Assembly: GCA_015680685.1 (NCBI GenBank)
Contig: MNCI01014373.1
Coordinates: 604,686 to 662,157, forward strand
Origin: Gnetum montanum
Lineage: Eukaryota > Streptophyta > Gnetopsida > Gnetales > Gnetaceae
Length of the DNA: 57,472 nucleotides
Direction: 5' to 3'
A model generated the notes under the pieces. It searched no databases and had not been told where the DNA came from. It worked only from the letters and a program-made list of their open reading frames with translations. The stretch's first letter is position 1; each line of letters starts with the position of its first letter. This document shows positions 11,801 to 26,800 of this stretch, one piece after another. The position numbers and the translations under genes were made by a program.

Positions 11801-14800
11801 ATAGGCGTCATCAACAAAATCAACCAGATTATCCAGAATTTCTTCTAGTCTGGGGGAAAGGGGCTAATCAGCTACATCTACTGTGCTAGGACACAACTGC
11901 CAAACCTAAATTCGTGAGAGGTCTCGAGGTCTTAAAGTTTGAGGGATGTCCTTTTGATGGGACATCACAATATCATTAATCGGTTTGCGCCTTGATGGGG
12001 ATACACCTTAATGGGTACACATACTGAATGCCAGGTACTCTCCATGTGTGGCAATTTCCGAGGACTCCCACGTGTGGTGGAACCTTTGTACCTAGGCTCA
12101 TAAATTGTTGCAAGGAGGGGAATGATGGGACTTAGTGAAACACCACAAAATTCTGAGCTTAGCACTTCTCCAACAAGAATCAAACTAAGTCATGATGCTC
12201 CCCAGCATGACCGAAGCTTGCGAACCTCAAAAACAGCATCAAACGAAGTTGAACTGAACAGGAAAAGGTCCCCTAGGACCCACAGAAGACTACGATGACA
12301 TCCGACATCAAACCTGGCAAATCTTGAGCTCAAAAGACTTGGTTTTCACTAAGTATGCATCATGTACGCCCAGCGTGCACGCCCAACGTATGACTTCAAA
12401 GGTGATCCAAAACAGACACTTCAGAGCAGGATTTTCACAAGGCATCAACTCTCAGAGACAAGGCCATTGTTAGGCATCATCATAGGCTCAGGAAAATCGG
12501 GTTTGACCTTGAAATCATGCATTTTGGAGCTCACACGCTGAGCATGTACATCCTGCACGCCCAGCGTGCAGCCCAACGTACACCAGTCGGAGCCTTCCAA
12601 AACCATGTCAGATCAAGCCCAGATGAGCCCAAATTCGATAGGCAGCATTCTCATGATCCAAGGGCCAAATTCAAGATTTTCTATTGTAACAGTATATTCA
12701 TTTGTAAATTTCAATTCTCTTGTGTTGGGCAAGTCTGTACGCTGAGTTCACACGCCCAACATCTACATGCTGGCATGCAGCACGCTGTACAATTGTAATT
12801 TTCTTTGCACTCGGACAATGTAGCCACATGTCACCCGACCCGAAATTCTCTCACCCACAGCCACTCACACTTCCAGATCCGAATCCAACGCCCAAAAACT
12901 TGATAAAAACCCCAATTTTTGACTAGATCGGGGTTGGCAATTTTGGGAAAACAGGAGACAAAACCTAAAGGCACTTAGGAAATCAAAGCAGGAACCCCAT
13001 ACGCTGGACTTCTACCTTGTACGCTGAGTATACAGCCTTCACGCTGTGCCTGCAGTTTAAACCAACTAACCATCATCCCTCCGCATCCACCGGGGCTCTT
13101 CGTTCGCCTTGTGTCAGATTCACAACTACGTTCAGACTGGTGCATTGTAATCTCATTTTGCAATAAAGTTGTTTCATTTCTTGTCAAGATTTGTTAAAGT
13201 CTTCATCCATTTTTATTTATCTCTGTATTCGTTTCTTTGCGCGTTCATGTTCTGGTCAACATTTATCATGCTGTTTACGCATAACCCAGCGTATTGCACA
13301 TCGGCATATGTTGGGGAAATCCTTGTCTGATCCGCATGCGGACCACCCAAGGTACTCTACCTTCGTCAATTCCAGCTCGCCCTCAAGCGAAGGTAGGGTC
13401 TTCTGTGCTCGTCTGTAAATCACGCGGTGCTCATCCCATTCCAGCCTTGCACGGACGATTTCGGACAGTACAGAAAATGGCGCTAGAAGGAGGGCCTCTC
13501 TTTGCTTAGATCTACTCCGACCTGGCATAGATCTCTTTAGATCTGCTAGTCCATATCATAGATCTGCTTCCTGCGACCCCAGATCTACAGTCAATTTTCC
13601 CATATCTGCACTCAGTCAGCATAGATCTGACTTCGAATCTTTCAGATCTGCGCCATGTTCAGCCACATCTGCTGCACACCCAACGTGTATACGCTGCACG
13701 CTGAGGCCTGCACGCTGAGATTTGCACGCTGAGATTTGCACGCTGAAGCTTGCACGCTAAGATCTGCACACTGAAGCCTGCACGCTAAGATCTGCACACT
13801 GAAGCCTACACGCTGAGATCTGCACGCTGTCAGGCCAGTCTGTACGCTATGACTCCTTGGTATACGCTGCCAACACTTAGAATTTTCTTCATTCATTGTC
13901 CAACACTTAACCAAATTTTCACTCGTTTACGCTGTCACATTCAAACATTTAAAACATTTGACAATGGACCTTGCCCAAGCACGCATCACCATGGAGTCAT
14001 CTCAGAACTCTAACACACGCACCTTCGTAATCCTCACACAAGAACAATACAACTTTATCTATGTGAAGATTCAGGCCAACCTTCCTCTTGACACCACAGA
14101 ACAGGAGGCAAAACGAAACTTCGAGCGCATATACATGGGAGGTCATGAATTCGTCCCCTCTGTATATGACATCATCCCCCTTTCTGAGCCTCACCATCGA
14201 CTCATCTCTCAACTCCTTCTAGCAAGGGGCCAAAACACACGACGACCCACTGAGGAGCCCCAAAACCAACATGATGTAGATGACTTCGAGGCACAATATG
14301 AACCTAAGGATTCATACCATATCCTCAGTCCCCATGCCTACGTGAATCCATCATTCCACCCTCGCATGGGATAGACGGCCACTCACCAAGTGTCAACGAG
14401 CACACAAGCACCAGTATCCCAATAGAGATTACCCACACCCATCTCCACCCAGTACATACCGCACGTGCAAACGCATGGGGCCACTTTCATTACATCGGCC
14501 CCGCACATCCAAGGTGCCACTTCACAGTTTGTTGCTAGGCAAGGAACCATACCCCTTGTTCAACAACCCACTCACTTCAACATGCCACACCCCACAACCA
14601 CAACTCTCAACGTTGCTCCACAGCAACAAATGACAACCCAACAATCTCCCCAACCAATTAATCTGCCTACCGCTCAAGAGTGGGCAAAAGTAAAACAAAT
14701 GATGCAAGCATTAGCTAATGAGGTAAAGCACCTCAAAACTACCAACATTGAACAAGTTAAAGTACTGGATTTCTACCAGGATGATCCAATTAACTCTTCA

Positions 14801-17800
14801 ATGCCACCGTTAGCTTTACCCAAGGGAATCACACTACCCCAGTTAACCAAGTACAACGGGAAGGGAGATCCGAACGCTCACTTAGTCACTTTTCGATCAG
14901 AAACTCTATTGCTTCAAGCTTGGCCCCACGTAATCTTGCGCGTGTTCGCTATGTCCTTAACGGGCGTAGCCTTAGACTAGTACCGAGCCCTGCCACGTAA
15001 CTCCATATCCTCTCTGGAGGATATGTTACGCCAATTCGTTACCAGGTTTAAGTACAACCTCAAGCCTAAAGCCACACTAGACACTCTAATACAAGTGAAA
15101 CAAGCACCACTAGAGCCTGTGCAGAAGTTCATCCAACGATGGAGTGCAGCCCTTAACCAACTTCATGAGCCCATCCCTGAAACGTATTTGCTTACAATTC
15201 TGAAGGGAGCCGTGAATGACTTCATTAAGTCAAAACTGTACTACCTAAGCGCTCAAACGTTGAGCCAAGCCTTCACACAGATCAAGAACATTGAACAAGC
15301 TGCACAAGCCAACAATGAGCCTGCCTATGTGGCTTACAAGAACCAACACGTTGTCAAACAACAGACAACGGAAATTGTAGCCGTAAGCACAAAAACAACA
15401 AACACCAGTACCAACCCACCTGCAATGACAAAGGCCACCCCAAGGCCCAACTTTCAACGCAAGGATCGCTCTAAGTATATGCCGCTACCCACGCGACCCT
15501 CTGAACTACTAAAGCAACTCCTCAAAACCGAGCAAATCCAATACAAACAAGTAGCGGANTGGATGATCTTCAGACAATGATAGAACGGGGCCAACTCAAC
15601 ATCAACACCCTAAATCAACCTAGCACAGACGATGCCCCCTATGTCATAAACTCCATTGGCATAGATAGTAAGCCTAAACCTGTGCGGCAACCTTTTGTGA
15701 TCCATGTGCCTCCCAGCAAGGCAACAATCCCCTTCGCCTCCACAAGCAAGAGGCCTCCCATTGTCATCAAGGTGCCACCTAGAGCACCAACAACACCTTT
15801 CGTGGTCAAAGTACCACTACCTCACACGTCCGCTAAGACGTTAAACTAGCAAGATTCAACGCAATCCCGAGCATCGAAGGCACCCTTTGTGGTCAAAGTA
15901 CCACCACAATCGTCCGCTAAGACATTAAACTGGCATGATGCCCCAACGACAACAGCAAAGAAACCTTTCATTATCAAGGTGCCACAATAAGCTAGTCAAA
16001 CACCAACGAATCCTCCCAAACTATCATTTGTCATAAAGGTGCCACCATGTAATGGCCCCTCACCTACCCAGAGCCCAACCATAGGCAATGTCTCAACCTC
16101 TTCTCCCTCAAGAGTCAACATTGCCAACAACATGGGTAAGCCTACCAAATGGCAGCAGAAGAGGACAAACGAACAACGAACAACATCCACAGCCGAAACA
16201 AAGGCCACACCTAGTACACAAAAACCAAATGCTGGGGGCCCTACCCCTAGTCCCAAACAAACCAGGCCCAAGCCCTTGACCCATACAAAGGCAACCAACA
16301 CAACGACAGCTAACATGGACTTTGTAGCTACATTGGCCCAGGTGAAACAAACGCTCAAACAAAAGAACACAACCATGAGCTTGTATGACTTAGTCATGAC
16401 ATCATCGGCTCATCGTGAAGCCTTAGCGCAAACATTAGCATCCATTCCTATTACAAAGGACATCCCTGTTAACATGGAATCCATCCGTGCCATGATTTCG
16501 CAACACACACCACAAGGATTGGGTTCAAACACCTTAGCCTTCTGTGATGATGTAGTTAAAGTCAACCCCAAACGAGGGGAGGTCACAACAGCTCCATTGT
16601 CAATTAGCATACGTGTTGGGCAATGTACCATTCGCAGAGTACACGTTGATGATGGCGTGGCAACAAACGTAGTTCTATACTCCGTCGTCGACAAACTAGG
16701 CATGGTAGACAAGATCATGCCAACAGAAACCACGTGTCTAAAATCCTTCAGCAGATCACATGTCACAATCAAGGGCAAGATTAACCTAGCCTTCGTGGCA
16801 GGTGAACAATTCCCCACCAGTGCGGAATTCACTGTCATAAAAGAGATGCCAAGTTTCAACATGATTCTTGGTAGACCTTGGCTAGCCCAACAACGAGCCA
16901 TTTCCTCACCGATACATCAAGAAATCCGCCTTCCATACGAAGGTGGACAAGTCATTATACATAGCGATAACACTCCCTTTCAAGCTGACCATAACATAGA
17001 CATGTCACAGGTCTTGAAAGAAGAGCCTCTTGATGCAACACACATGGCAACAAACACAACACCTAGAGCTAAAACACCTGAACAAGTAGTAAAAACCGAA
17101 AGCCTCCCAGAGCAACCTAGCATGCCTCCTAGATCACGTCCGGCTAGGAAACAACTGCATGATCAAGGCTCCCTTGGGGCCAAAAACACATCTTATCCCC
17201 GCCCACTCTTCACCTTTGTTCGTTATGCATACCTCACCTTCGTTTGCATGGTACTAGCTTACGCGTTTGCACACGGCCCGAAAAGGCCTTCAACTACCAC
17301 CTTTTTGCATTGTTTTCTTTTTACTTGTGCATTTTAGTTCATGTTTTCTGCAGTTGCTATATAACATTGTTTTCTCTAGTTGTTTTTGTTTACAGGATCA
17401 TACGGACGCACACGCATGCATCCGCACAGAACGTCCTGGAATCATGATGGTAAACTGATACCACAGAACGTCCTGGAATCATGACAATAAACTGATACCA
17501 CAGATTCGTCCTGGCGTTATGATGATAAACTAGCACCACCACTCGTCCTGGCGTCATGACGATAAACTGACACCACAGTTCGTCCGCAATGACAATAAAC
17601 TAGCACCCATCCGGTATGACATTAAACTATCACAGTTTTGTTCACCAGAGTCCGCTAAGACTATAAACTGGTTTGCCTCTCCACAGTCCGCCAAGACTAT
17701 AAACTAGCAATGTACCGTCCGCTACGACACTAAACTGGCAACGTCCAACAGTTTATGACATAAAACTAACCCACGATCGTCCGCTACGACGCTAAACTGG

Positions 17801-20800
17801 CAACGTCCAACGGGTTATGACATAAAACTAACCCACAACAATCCGCTACGACTATAACCTGGCAGCTTCATCTCTAGCCTCTCGGTCTGTAGTTGCATTT
17901 GAACTTTATCAGAGCTGCTGCTTCGCTCATCATCAGTTGATCTTGACAACATTGCCGCCATGCATATTCAGTGCCTGAAATCTTATCTAGTGCCTGAAAT
18001 CTCATCCGGTGCCTTTGTTTTCTCAGTCTAAGCTTACTCACTCACTCGTGGTTTTCTTGTCTTCTTGGAGTTGTGTTTGCAAGATGACACTCAGAGGTGT
18101 TCGTACAAGAATGCACTTCGTCACAGCAGCAAGGTACCATATTGTTCCTAACACACGTAACCAGGTTAATCAAGCTATTCACTAGTACATCCCCATTTCC
18201 CGTTACATTTCCCATCTATTCCTCAACATACTCTACTCAGCTACACCCCTGATACACCCAATACACCCAAAACTTTGAGCACACCGTTGCACACTGCAAC
18301 ACTTTTAAGCAGTTGCAACACACAACATGGCACTTGAGCATGAGTACAAGATCAAAACAAAGCTCTTCAAAAAAAAATATATGAAGAAACAAAAGAAACA
18401 AAAGAAAAAGAAAAAAAAACAACAAAAGAACAAAAGAGCAAAAGAGCAAAGAGCAAAAAAGCCAAAAAGAAACACAAGACCTTTGGCACTTCCCATACAA
18501 GCCCCAGGCGGGAAGGCAGTTGTTTTGGAACCAAGTACTCATGTCTCAAATGCTCAAGTAACATCTCATTGCGTGGCTTTGGCTCTCCACCAACAGGTTC
18601 CCTTTAACACTAAACAGAGGCCCTGTTCCTTTAAAGAACGCAACACACCATCACGTGGCTTTGGTTGTGCCAACAAGTCTTCTTAAACACTAAACAAGAA
18701 TCTTGTTCCACCAAAGAACGTACACCTCATGTCTTGGTTCCAAGTCTGCTAGACAATGGCTATTGACAAGGATCAACATGACTCGTATACACACCAGAGC
18801 ACCCCCTTCACCATGCACAATCCCTTGATCTGTCCCCAATCCCCACAATCTCCATTTCCCTATCCAGCTACAAACTTCATTTCCCCCAATCCCATGTACT
18901 ACTGAACACGGTGCGATGACATCTGGCCAAGTGCCAAAGGACAATATTTCTACCAAGTTGCTTGTCGTGTTTTGTACTTCTTTGTCGACGCTTCTCGAGT
19001 TGATTCCTCCAAGCGTCAACAAAGAGGGGCCAATGAAACACCACAAAATTCTGAGCTTAGCACTTCTCCAACAAGAATCAAACTAAGTCATGATGCTCCC
19101 TAGCATGACCGAAGCTTGCGAACCTCAAAAACAGCATCAAACGGAGTCGAACTGAACAGGAAAAGGTCCCTTGGGACCCACAGAAGACTACGGTGACATC
19201 TGACATCAAACCTGGCAAATCTTGAGCTCAAAAGACTTGGTTTTCACTAAGTATGCATCCTGTACGCCCAGCGTGTACACCCAGCGTGTACGCCCAGCGT
19301 ATGACTTCAAAGGTGACCCAAAACAGGCACTTCAGAGCAGGATTTTCACAAGGCATCAACTCTCAGAGACAAGGCCATTGTTAGGCATCATCATAGGCTC
19401 AGGAAAATTGGGTTTTGACCTTGAAATCATGCATTTTGGAGCTCACATGCTGAGCATGTACATCCTGCACGCCCAGCGTGCAGCCTAGCGTACACCAGTC
19501 GGAGCCTTCCAAAACCATGTCAGATCGAGCCCAGATGAGCCCAAATTCGATAGGCAGCATTCTCATGATCCAAGGGCCAAATTCAAGATTTTCTATTGTA
19601 ATAGTATATTCGTTTGTAAAGTTCAATTCTCTTGCGTTGGGCAAGTCTGTACACTGAGTTCACACACCCAGCATGTACACGCTGGAATGCAGCACGCTGT
19701 ACAATTGTAATTTTCTTTGCACTCGGACAATGTAGCCACATGTCACCCGACCCGAAATTCTCTCACCCACAGCCACTCATACACTTCCAGATCTGAATCC
19801 AACGCCCAAAAACTTGATAAAAACCCCAATTTTTGACTAGATCGAGGTTGGCAATTTTGGGAAAACAAGAGACAAAACCTGAAGGCACTTAGGAAATCAG
19901 AGCAGGAACCCCATACGCTAGACTTCTACCCTGTACGCTAAGTATACAGCCTTCACGCTGCGCCTGTAGTTTAAACCAGCTAACCATCATCCCTCCGCAT
20001 CCATCGGGGCTCTTCGTCCGCCTTGTGTCAGATTCACAACTGCGTTCAGACCGGTGCATTGTAATCTCATTTTGCAATAAAGTTGTTTCATTTTTGGTCA
20101 AGATTTGTTACAGTCTTCATCCATTTTTATTTATCTCTGTATTCGTTTCTTTGCGCATTCATGTTCTGGTCAACGTTTATCATGCTGTTTACGCATAACC
20201 CAGCGTATTGCACATCGGTATATGTTGGGGAAATCCTTGTCTGATCCACATGCGGACCACCCAAGGTACTCTACCTTCGTCAATTCCAGCTTGCCCTCAA
20301 GCGAAGGTAGGGTCTTCTGTGCTCTTCTGTAAATCACGCGGTGCTCGTCCCATTCCAGCCTTGCACAGAAGATTTCAGACAGTACACTTAGGCCAAGGGA
20401 GGTCATCAAATTCAAACATCCTACACAAGACAACTGGTGGTGCGTGTGGAATGGGAAACTCCCCAAAAAAATCAAATGTTTTGCATGGCTACTCACACAT
20501 GGTGTGCTACCAATCAATACGGGGCTGAAGGCACAAGCAATTGTCAAGGATGACAAATGCTCATTTTGTGCAGCTCATAGGGAGTTTATGATCCATTTAT
20601 TCCTACATGGCTCCTTCACAATGGCTATTTGGACAACCATAGGTAATACTCCTAACCTTCAAGCTTTTGGTGACTCCTTTTCGACAACAATTCTATGGAA
20701 TATCTAGAAAGCATGTAATGTTGGTATCTTTCAGGCTGCATCATTGAGCCCTCTACTCATATTACCTTCTTGGCACATAGGCTATGGGCTAAGGCTTCTA

Positions 20801-23800
20801 CAACTATGGGGGTTACGCCAACTTGTGAGCCAAAGGTGGAGGTCTTTAGGCAAAAGCATGAGCTCCAGAGCATTGTGATGTAGATAGGTTGGGCAAAGTT
20901 GTTGCCGATCCTTGTGGGTGACCTGAAGCTCCCGAATGCTAATTTTTACAAACAATGGCGGGGTGATGTTACAACGTTTTGGGGAGTGCAAATTAGTATG
21001 AGGGAGGATGCACTGGCTAACTACCTAGGGGTTCCAGTGTTGGGAGAGGTGGTTCTTCCTTCAAGGTGTGGCCTGTAGGATGTTGAGGACTTCTTTCCAC
21101 ATGCTATCCTTGAAACAGCAAATGGGTAGGTTCCGCGTTCTACGCTCCCCCCTCTTTGGCAGGATGTTGGTAAGCTTGTGGAGCACTATTTTGTGCAATT
21201 TGGCAATGGCTGGAAACTACAAGTGATGCATTTTGCCTTCTTAAGGTGCATGAAGATGGGTGGGCCGGTTAATCTTTCTAATTCTTTCTAGCTACTTTGC
21301 ACCAGGCACGTAGGGGACAACATTCTAGGCTTATTTTGGCACTTTGGTGGGTTGCAAAGCCATTAGCACCACCACCTCACCCTCTTCACTATACTCATGT
21401 GTACGAGTAGCACCATTTGTCGAAAGAAGCTTCATCATCTACGGCTCCAACACTAGGGGCATCAAGGGAATTGTCTTCAGTTAGCTCGATAGAGGGGTTT
21501 GAACCATGGAGGTTGATACTTTGTGTCAGCAAATGCAAGCAGCTCCACCAAATAGTGGCAAATGTAGAAGCTCGAGTCCGTGAAGAGGAGCAAGTTCTAT
21601 GGGAGGCAGTCATTCTGCAACAAGCTCTAGATGTTCAAGCCAAGGTTCAAGCTGAACGTCACAGGCAGAGGAAGGAGGTTGAGGAACAGCAGCATCAACA
21701 CAAGCACTAGGAGGCGATTGCTTGGCAGGAGCAAGAGCATGAGCTCAGAAGGGAAATTCAGGCTGAAATCATCAAGCAAGACGAAGACAGAGAATAGTAG
21801 GAGGAAGCTACTGAAGCACAAAGGGCCAAGGCTCTCCTTGAAGAGCATCAAAGAAATGCTAGATTGGAGCAAGCACATAAGTCCAACATTAGGCGTTGGC
21901 TGTAGGAGGGGCACTGCCCATATATGGTTATGAACATCAATAGGAATGTGTGGTGGGCTACTTTGCATCGCTATATCCAGTTGGTCACTGCTGATTCTCA
22001 CCCTAATAAGACAAAGAACCTACTTTTGGATGTCATGAGAGAAAAGGAAGAGGAATTCCTCCGTTTCCAGGAGGCTGCTACATTTATGGCCACTCCTCAC
22101 CAAAGGGAGGTGCTAAACAAGGTTCACTCCAAGATGCAGCCTAGATGCACCTGCTCCCATTTGCCTTACCAAGATTGAGTTTGACTCAACACTGATTTTT
22201 TGCTGCCTTTTACTTGGGCTTTGTGGCAAGGGTGGTTTTGCTTTCTCTGGGTTTAGGTGCTTGTGTTTTTGGGTGTTGGTTCCTTATTGTGCTGGGGTCC
22301 TATTTTGATCCTAGATAAGTTGGTCATTTCCGATTGTCGTCATGAGAGTAGGCCTTTTTTTTGTTTTTGTGTTGCTGATCAAGCCCTGCAGTTGGGGATG
22401 GGAGTGTTCTAGGGTTCAAGGGATGCTTCCTTTCTGTGTTTTGGCTTGGATTCAAGGGGTACACTGGTAGGGTAACCCTCTGTTTTCTGGTATTAGATCT
22501 CTCTGTACATATTCTTTATTAATATAGCCCAAACTTTTCCCAAAAAAAAAACATCAAAAATAATATTTTCTTTATAAAAGTTCAACCATGAATGACTTTG
22601 TCTCCAAAGGTCCATTTGAGGTCAAAGACGTGGCATTAGGATAGTCCTTCCATGTACTTTCCATTTATGCAATTTATTTTATTTCTCAAATAATATCTTT
22701 TCTTATTTATCAAATTTCTAATTTTTTCTTAATTATTTTTATTTAATTGTGAAAATACATCATAAGATATTTTATTGTGCTATATTGACTTGTTCTCTTT
22801 ATGGTCTTGAATGGCTATTTTCACTCCAATTTTGATTAGTTGTTTAGATTAAGGTTTGATCCTAATCTAAGGTTAAGTAACATTTTCATTACTTATTTGC
22901 ATAGGATTGCAGAAAATCAATGACGTATTACATGTGTGTCTAAGCATACCCACTTGGGATTGAATTTTTGACTCTCAAATCAGAAGCTACATTATTTAAC
23001 TAAGTGAACTATGTCTCACTAACATCTGACCAACGAGGGATAATAAACAAAATACAGCAACACAATCCTAACCTTTTATGATCGACAAGAAAACCCTTCC
23101 AGCATGATAAGAATTTAATATCAATTAAATGTCTTAATTAAAACTTTAAATGCACAACACAATTAACAAAATGAAAATTTCTGATCCCTTTTGGACAAAT
23201 TTCATCTACAAGCACCTTGCGTTGAAAAGAAATAGAAAATCAATGTTGAATGACATTTTTAAATGCATTACCCGGAAAAGACTTGATGCCCACTCATCAA
23301 CGATTGCCTGTTAGAGAGAATTTATAAAACGACATTTTAGTAAAATATTTTCCTGGATGCAAAACCACATCAGAATGATTAGGCTCATTTTCAACTTTCA
23401 AAATAATTTGAATCCACACCTGGAGGTCTGAGTTAAATTTCCCTGCTTTGCGAATATAACCAGCAAGTAGTCGGAGAATTAAGACATCCAATGAAATGGT
23501 AGCTCGCACACCTGGCCGCTGAACTTTAACTGCAACTAGTTCTCCATTTGGGCGAAGTCTGGCTTGATAGACCTAACAATTTAGTTACAAGGGTATTTTG
23601 CATCATGCAATTTTTTAGTCTAATAGAGCATAATGCCAGTGCTTAGGAATCAGAAAAACCAGTACCTGGCCAAGTGAAGCAGCTGCAACAGGTTCTATTG
23701 ATATCTCTGTGAATACAGTTTCAAGTGGCAATCCAAGTTCATCCTTAATTATTTCCAATGCAGTCACTGTTGAAAAAGGAGCTATGCGATCTTGGAGCAA

Positions 23801-26800
23801 AGAAAGTTCCTGAAGATATTCTGGTGGAACTACATCCTGTTAAACAAAACTAGAAAATTCAAGCTCTTATGAGTAAATACTTTTAATTAAACTCAAAATA
23901 ACTATTCATTGAAAAGTACTCAATGAATTTCCTCACCATCATTGGATGTACATATTTTTAACTACTACAATATCATAATTGTTAGGGTTCACACAGGAGG
24001 CTCATAAAAAACGTGGAGCAATCTCAATATATTCTCTGCTCATTATGTTTCCATCTGTATCATGACCTTGAAAGCCAATCTCAAATCAACTTGCCAAGAA
24101 TGTCCATGATGGCTTTCTACATAAAGAGCTTATTAGACTGAGTGATATCAAATTTTGTGCATGTTCCAAAGGTTACATGACCATTGTGCAAATGTGTATG
24201 CTATACAAACAACATAAATTTTGTGCATGTTCCAAAGGTTTAGATTCCCTCACTGCCCTAGTCAAGGATTGGAAACAAAACTCCATGGTTTGCAAGAGCA
24301 GTATCTTCAATAGCCTGCATGGCACTCTTATGAATTCCCAACAATCAGATTTGCTCGTGATTTGGCCTCGGGAAGATTCCCTTCTAGGTTTTACACAATA
24401 GCTAATTGTTTATCAAAAACAGTCCCTCGTATTAGTATTAGTATTTGCATTTCAAATTTTTACGACCCACAATGTCCAGCACAGAGAACCTAGGGCCATT
24501 CTGAAATGGCAGACACTATCTCCAATTCACATGCCTGGCTTGTTCGGAGAGACTTCAACTAATAACTACATTGCTGGGGAAGACGGTGATGAAGGAACTG
24601 TTCTAGTTGGCATGGACAGAATAGTTGAATTCATGGATTAGCATGACATACAAGACCTGCCTCTGAAGTTGCAGTTTCACTTTGTCCAATTGCAGATATG
24701 CAGATTCCTTGATCCTCACTTGAGTCAATTGTGTGTGGATGTCATCCAAATTGATTCACGAGTTCAGCCCCACTCTCTGGCTTGCAGAGACTTTTGTTCA
24801 GCCGTAGACTTCTCCTGCTTCCCTAGGGACACTTCTCCCATCACTCCCCTTTAGGGTGCAATGCCATTGGATAGATCACCAAGTAATCGGGAAGAAAATC
24901 AAGGAAATTTGGGCCAGTTGCTTCCTCCTCAAAGACTGCAAGGTATTTCTCATGAATGCTCCTGGGGAACTACAGCTCTTTATCAAGAGCTATAGATATG
25001 AAGATAAATTTACATTTTGGATACAGAAACCAGCTTTGCAATCTCACCTGCAGAAGCAACTACAGGACCTACAGAAGCAATATGCTTATATGTCCCAAAA
25101 TATCCCAAGATATATTTCCTACCTTGAGGAGTTTTGGGTTTCTCTGAGGAGAAATTCAGGTTATATAATTGATTTTCTAGCAATGTCCTAAAGGATTTGT
25201 TAGTGGTTTGGTTGGCCCTAAGGGGGTCTGGTAAGATCCTTAGAAATAAGCCATCATTGTTGTATTCATTAATGTAAGGGTTGTAGAACCCCAAAATCTA
25301 CTTTTGGAGCAATACATCCAAAGATGTACTCAATTCTACCCATACTTTAAAGATCGGATCAGGATCGCAATCTACGTCATTCTGGATCTTGATTTGAATA
25401 ATTATAATCTGGATCAGTTCTAGATTGTAAACCAATTGAGAATCACAATTCCAGGTGATTTTGAACAAATTTGGAATCTTTAAAGCCACCAATTAGAAGT
25501 TAACATTTTTCAATGTTAAACATTTCTTTAAACATTAAAACACCATCCAAATAACAAAACTTGAGACACAATACAACTACAAAAGTAAAAAGAATGAGCA
25601 TAGAACGTTCTGAATATACATCATCAACAGTATTAAGGTTTTCAGCACTTTGAGTATACATTCTTCTACAATGAGCAACACATTTGAAGCACAGCACATT
25701 CTTGAGGAGCTTAGCAGCAGATTCTTCAAGAGCTCAACAATGCATTCTTCAATTCAATTTAAATCACTTCAGAAGCTGCTTTCAAACATTCTTCAACTCA
25801 TTGGTTTTAGTTGATGGTGAATACCAAATACTGCAATGTGGCACAAAGAAATAACCTGTACTGTAGCTTACATCTGAAACCTTTTGTAATGTATATGGGA
25901 GTATAAGGTATAAACAATGAATTTATGTTGATGTTCATGCTTGATGCAATGTTGTTATATTACTATGTTTAGAAATTTCTATTTTAAAGTTGAATTTATT
26001 ATTTTTCATGGATTTTAAATTTTTTATCCTCTTGCATATACTTTTGAAAATGATTAAAAATATGAGGTTTTTTAATGGCTTTTAATATGGTGACTCTACA
26101 TGATTCCGAATCATGATATGCAATCCATGATCTGGAATTTTAGGAATAAAAAAATAATCTACGACTTGATCCAATCTTCATCAGTATGATTCTACCTTAT
26201 AAGTATGGACTGACCAAGTTGAAAACCACAGAAATTGGTGAGACTGTTCCATTGATTTAAATCCAATTTATGTATATAAAATTATTTAAACTTTTAATCA
26301 AAATTCATTCAACTGGCATATAAGTTCTTTGATCGACATTGCAATCCTGAATCTTTTAACTAGAAGTTTATCCAAAATCCAATCCGCACCACAAAATTAT
26401 GAAGAATAGTATTGACTACTTCAAAAACAACACAAAAAAATTTTTAAAATAAAAGGAACAAGTATGCAGCAAGTGCATGTGCTTAGATGAATGATATGTT
26501 TACAAAGTGTAGATTTAGAAATGAATATGTTAGAAGTCTAGGGTAGTGGTAATAGAAGAGAATATGATCCTATATGAGTAAACACATTACTTCCAATATC
26601 ATGGAACAGAAATGAATGTAGACAGAATAAGACATGAGGTAAAACAATTTTAAATAACATGAAAATCGTTGGAGGTCAAGGGATTTAACCTTGAACAAAT
26701 AAAAGCTATGTAAGAAAAGTCCAACCAATATCAAAGAAATGGGATGAGCCTCCAATAACATTCAGGATCATCTTGTCCACTTGTTTATTATGCTCTATAT

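Larger units (their letters stand above)
12136..20386 (+). mobile_element. Complete non-autonomous LTR retrotransposon (gag-protease only, TR-GAG-like)
   Basis: 8.25 kb element with two 1.34-1.35 kb LTRs, TGAAACACC...ACAGTACA ends, and a perfect 5 bp target duplication CTTAG (12131-12135 and 20387-20391). The internal region carries a PBS candidate, a short-repeat leader, one long gag-protease frame with few stops, a repeat array and a polypurine tract. No RT, RNase H or integrase is present, so it must have been moved in trans. Plant elements with this organisation are known as TR-GAG. It split LINE copy B, so it is the younger of the two. The target duplication is perfect but the two LTRs differ at several visible positions. 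Confidence 0.93.

Noticed and set aside
13684-13860. CRISPR-like array
   Set aside because: Units are 12-14 bp without unique spacers, in a plant LTR element; it is a leader tandem repeat.
15996-16901. Minus-strand open frames of 133 and 163 codons
   Set aside because: Shadows of the gag-protease frame on the plus strand.
18327-18686. Lys-rich plus-strand frame in the gag-protease element
   Set aside because: Comes from an A-rich tract in the untranslated 3' region; low-complexity only.
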